DNA of 5,533 bases from Candidatus Curtissbacteria bacterium RIFCSPHIGHO2_01_FULL_41_11 (lineage in GTDB: Bacteria > Patescibacteriota > Microgenomatia > Curtissbacterales > GWA2-41-24), in contig MFAZ01000028.1 in the NCBI GenBank assembly GCA_001776335.1, positions 1 to 5,533 on the forward strand. The letters run 5' to 3'. Under the pieces are notes generated by a model, which saw only the letters and a list, made by a program, of their open reading frames with translations, did no database searches and had not been told where the DNA came from. Position numbers and translations under genes: made by a program. Positions 4,618-5,533 of this stretch are shown in pieces; the stretch's first letter is position 1, and the number at the start of each line of letters is the position of its first letter.

Positions 4618-5533
4618 TTAATGTTTAAAATGCCTGACACCGGTAAATACCATGGTCATTTTGTTTTTCTTTGCCTCGCCTATTACTTTCCCGTCGTTGA
4701 TGGAACCGCCAGGTTGAATGATAACAGAAATTCCTTCTTTTGCCGCAAGTCGAACATTATCGGGAAAAGGGAAAAACGCATCAGACGCAAGAACCACGCC
4801 TGCAGATTTAAGTTTCCCTTGAGCTTGTCGAAGAGCAAGTTTCACAGAATTAACTCTATTGGGTTGACCGGTTCCCATCCCAAGCATGCTTTTGTTCTTA
4901 ACAATTACAATCGCATTCGATTTGACGTGTTTAACAACTTTCCATGCAAATTCCATATCGTCAAAAACCTCATCCGTAGGTTTTGTTCCGGAAACCACTT
5001 TCCAGTCCTTCCTGGATTCGTTGGAATCATCTGGTGTCTGCACCAAGTAACCGTTGAACACCCGGGTAAGCTCCAGCTTTTTTGTCGATCTTTTTGCCTT
5101 AATAACTCTCATCTTGCTGCTCCTTTTTTTTAATCTTTCCAAAACTTCAGCTGAAAAACCGGGCGCCACCAAAAGCTCAAAATAGATGCCGTGCATGGCA
5201 TCTATCATCTCAACCGTCGGCTCCCTGTTTACAGCAATTATCCCACCGAATGCACTCACCGAATCCGCTTCAAATGCACCCTTAAAAGCTTGCTTCAAAT
5301 TTTTGTGAGTAGTAATTCCGCTGGGATTTCCGTGTTTTATAATGGCAACAGTTGGCTCCTCAAATTCAGATACCAGCTGCCATGCATGGTTAGCATCGCC
5401 TAGATTATTGTGTGAAAGCTCAATTCCAAGAAGTTTCTCATAACCCGGATCATCATCTAAAACATAATAAGCGCTTTTTTGATGGGGATTTTCCCCATAT
5501 CTCAAATCGGCAAATTTTTTCAATTTTAAAACC
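4618..5533 (-). CDS. purH: AICAR formyltransferase ORF (PurH C-terminal domain equivalent), 5' end at or past the window edge
   Basis: This ORF transfers a formyl group from 10-formyl-tetrahydrofolate to AICAR, giving FAICAR for the cyclohydrolase encoded just downstream. Numbered from the TTG at 5523 it has 301 residues: DLRYGENPHQ (6-15), IIKHGNPSG (61-69) with the catalytic Lys63-His64 pair, DSVSAFGGIIAVNR (87-100), FELLVAPGF (115-123), FAWKVVKHVKSNAIV (192-206), GMGTGQPNRVNSV (215-227), SDAFFPFPDN (247-256), QPGGS (270-274) and VFTGVRHFKH (292-301), which is the normal PurH C-terminus. The frame stays open to the window edge (V L K before the TTG) and no Shine-Dalgarno is seen, so the true start is probably just outside. 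In ordinary PurH this domain follows the cyclohydrolase domain; here it precedes it as a separate ORF. Residues 231-239 (LRQAQGKLK) look like a captured repeat. Confidence 0.93.
   Translation of the reverse strand, partial: VLKLKKFADLRYGENPHQKSAYYVLDDDPGYEKLLGIELSHNNLGDANHAWQLVSEFEEPTVAIIKHGNPSGITTHKNLKQAFKGAFEADSVSAFGGIIAVNREPTVEMIDAMHGIYFELLVAPGFSAEVLERLKKRSSKMRVIKAKRSTKKLELTRVFNGYLVQTPDDSNESRKDWKVVSGTKPTDEVFDDMEFAWKVVKHVKSNAIVIVKNKSMLGMGTGQPNRVNSVKLALRQAQGKLKSAGVVLASDAFFPFPDNVRLAAKEGISVIIQPGGSINDGKVIGEAKKNKMTMVFTGVRHFKH
4816..4839 (-). repeat. Short LRQAQGK-type repeat captured inside the AICAR formyltransferase gene
   Basis: The bases 4817-4833 (CCTTGAGCTTGTCGAAG) are the core of a short repeat often met scattered through unrelated bacterial genomes, recognisable by its LRQAQG translation. 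Around it CTTG (4818-4821) pairs with CAAG (4836-4839) and CTT pairs with AAG over a GTCG loop, so it forms an imperfect hairpin. On the coding strand it gives LRQAQGKL at residues 231-238, in the surface segment between GQPNRVNSVKLA and GVVLASDAFF, where ordinary PurH has a helix of similar length. It keeps the frame. Recognition is from memory of the motif, not from a second copy in this window. Confidence 0.5.

Noticed and set aside
4617..4640. GTG at 4640 as start of the cyclohydrolase ORF
   Set aside because: It would overlap the formyltransferase end by 23 bp and add eight residues unlike the family. The ATG at 4616 follows the upstream stop by one base and gives a family-like start.
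4354..5133. A 259-residue open frame on the plus strand across both purine ORFs
   Set aside because: It is antisense to two well-conserved minus-strand coding regions and its translation has no domain character. The same holds for the other plus-strand frames at 85-372, 1532-2329, 3146-3703, 4008-4313 and 5191-5403, and for the minus-strand frame 992-1243 inside the HAD gene.
4068..5533. Split purH as a sequencing frameshift in a normal bifunctional gene
   Set aside because: The domains are in the reverse of the normal order and the formyltransferase ends with the normal VFTGVRHFKH terminus, so a frameshift cannot explain the split.
1..5533. Alternative genetic code with TGA read as glycine or tryptophan
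   Set aside because: dprA stops at TGA right where its winged helix ends, and no conserved domain here needs read-through of TGA.

Overview
The window suggests a small-genome bacterium, most plausibly of the Candidate Phyla Radiation (Patescibacteria, perhaps Microgenomates). This is inferred from gene content, moderate AT richness, tight packing, the style of the transposase and its palindromic repeats, and the split purine gene. No marker gene is present to prove it. The standard bacterial code fits: dprA ends in TGA and no reading frame needs TGA recoded. No tRNA, rRNA or CRISPR array was seen.

The backbone is a minus-strand series, read here from right to left. First comes an AICAR formyltransferase ORF (5533 to 4618), then a separate IMP cyclohydrolase ORF (4616 to 4068). 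Together they make the two activities of PurH, but in the reverse of the usual domain order. Next is a dead 5' fragment of dprA (4047 to 3895), an unrecognised gene (3837 to 3157), a REP-associated HUH/Y1 transposase (3107 to 2490), the intact dprA (2440 to 1349) and, at the left edge, the 5' part of topA (553 to 1). One gene runs the other way: a HAD-family hydrolase (642 to 1310) lies between dprA and topA and has its own plausible promoter.

The most informative structure is at 2354-4047. The first 29 codons of dprA occur twice in direct orientation, 1607 bp apart (75 of 87 bases identical). The copy next to the purine gene is truncated and runs into a tandem palindromic repeat. The distal copy heads the full gene. 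Between them lie the transposase, the unknown gene and copies of a short palindromic repeat built on AGGGTGCAACCCT. The simplest reading is that the ancestral order was purH, dprA, topA, and that an insertion-duplication event brought in the transposase module and split dprA from its original upstream neighbour.

Functionally, the purine ORFs supply the last two steps to IMP, DprA loads RecA on incoming single-stranded DNA during transformation, and TopA relaxes negative supercoils. The HAD enzyme and the unknown gene have no demonstrable link to these roles.
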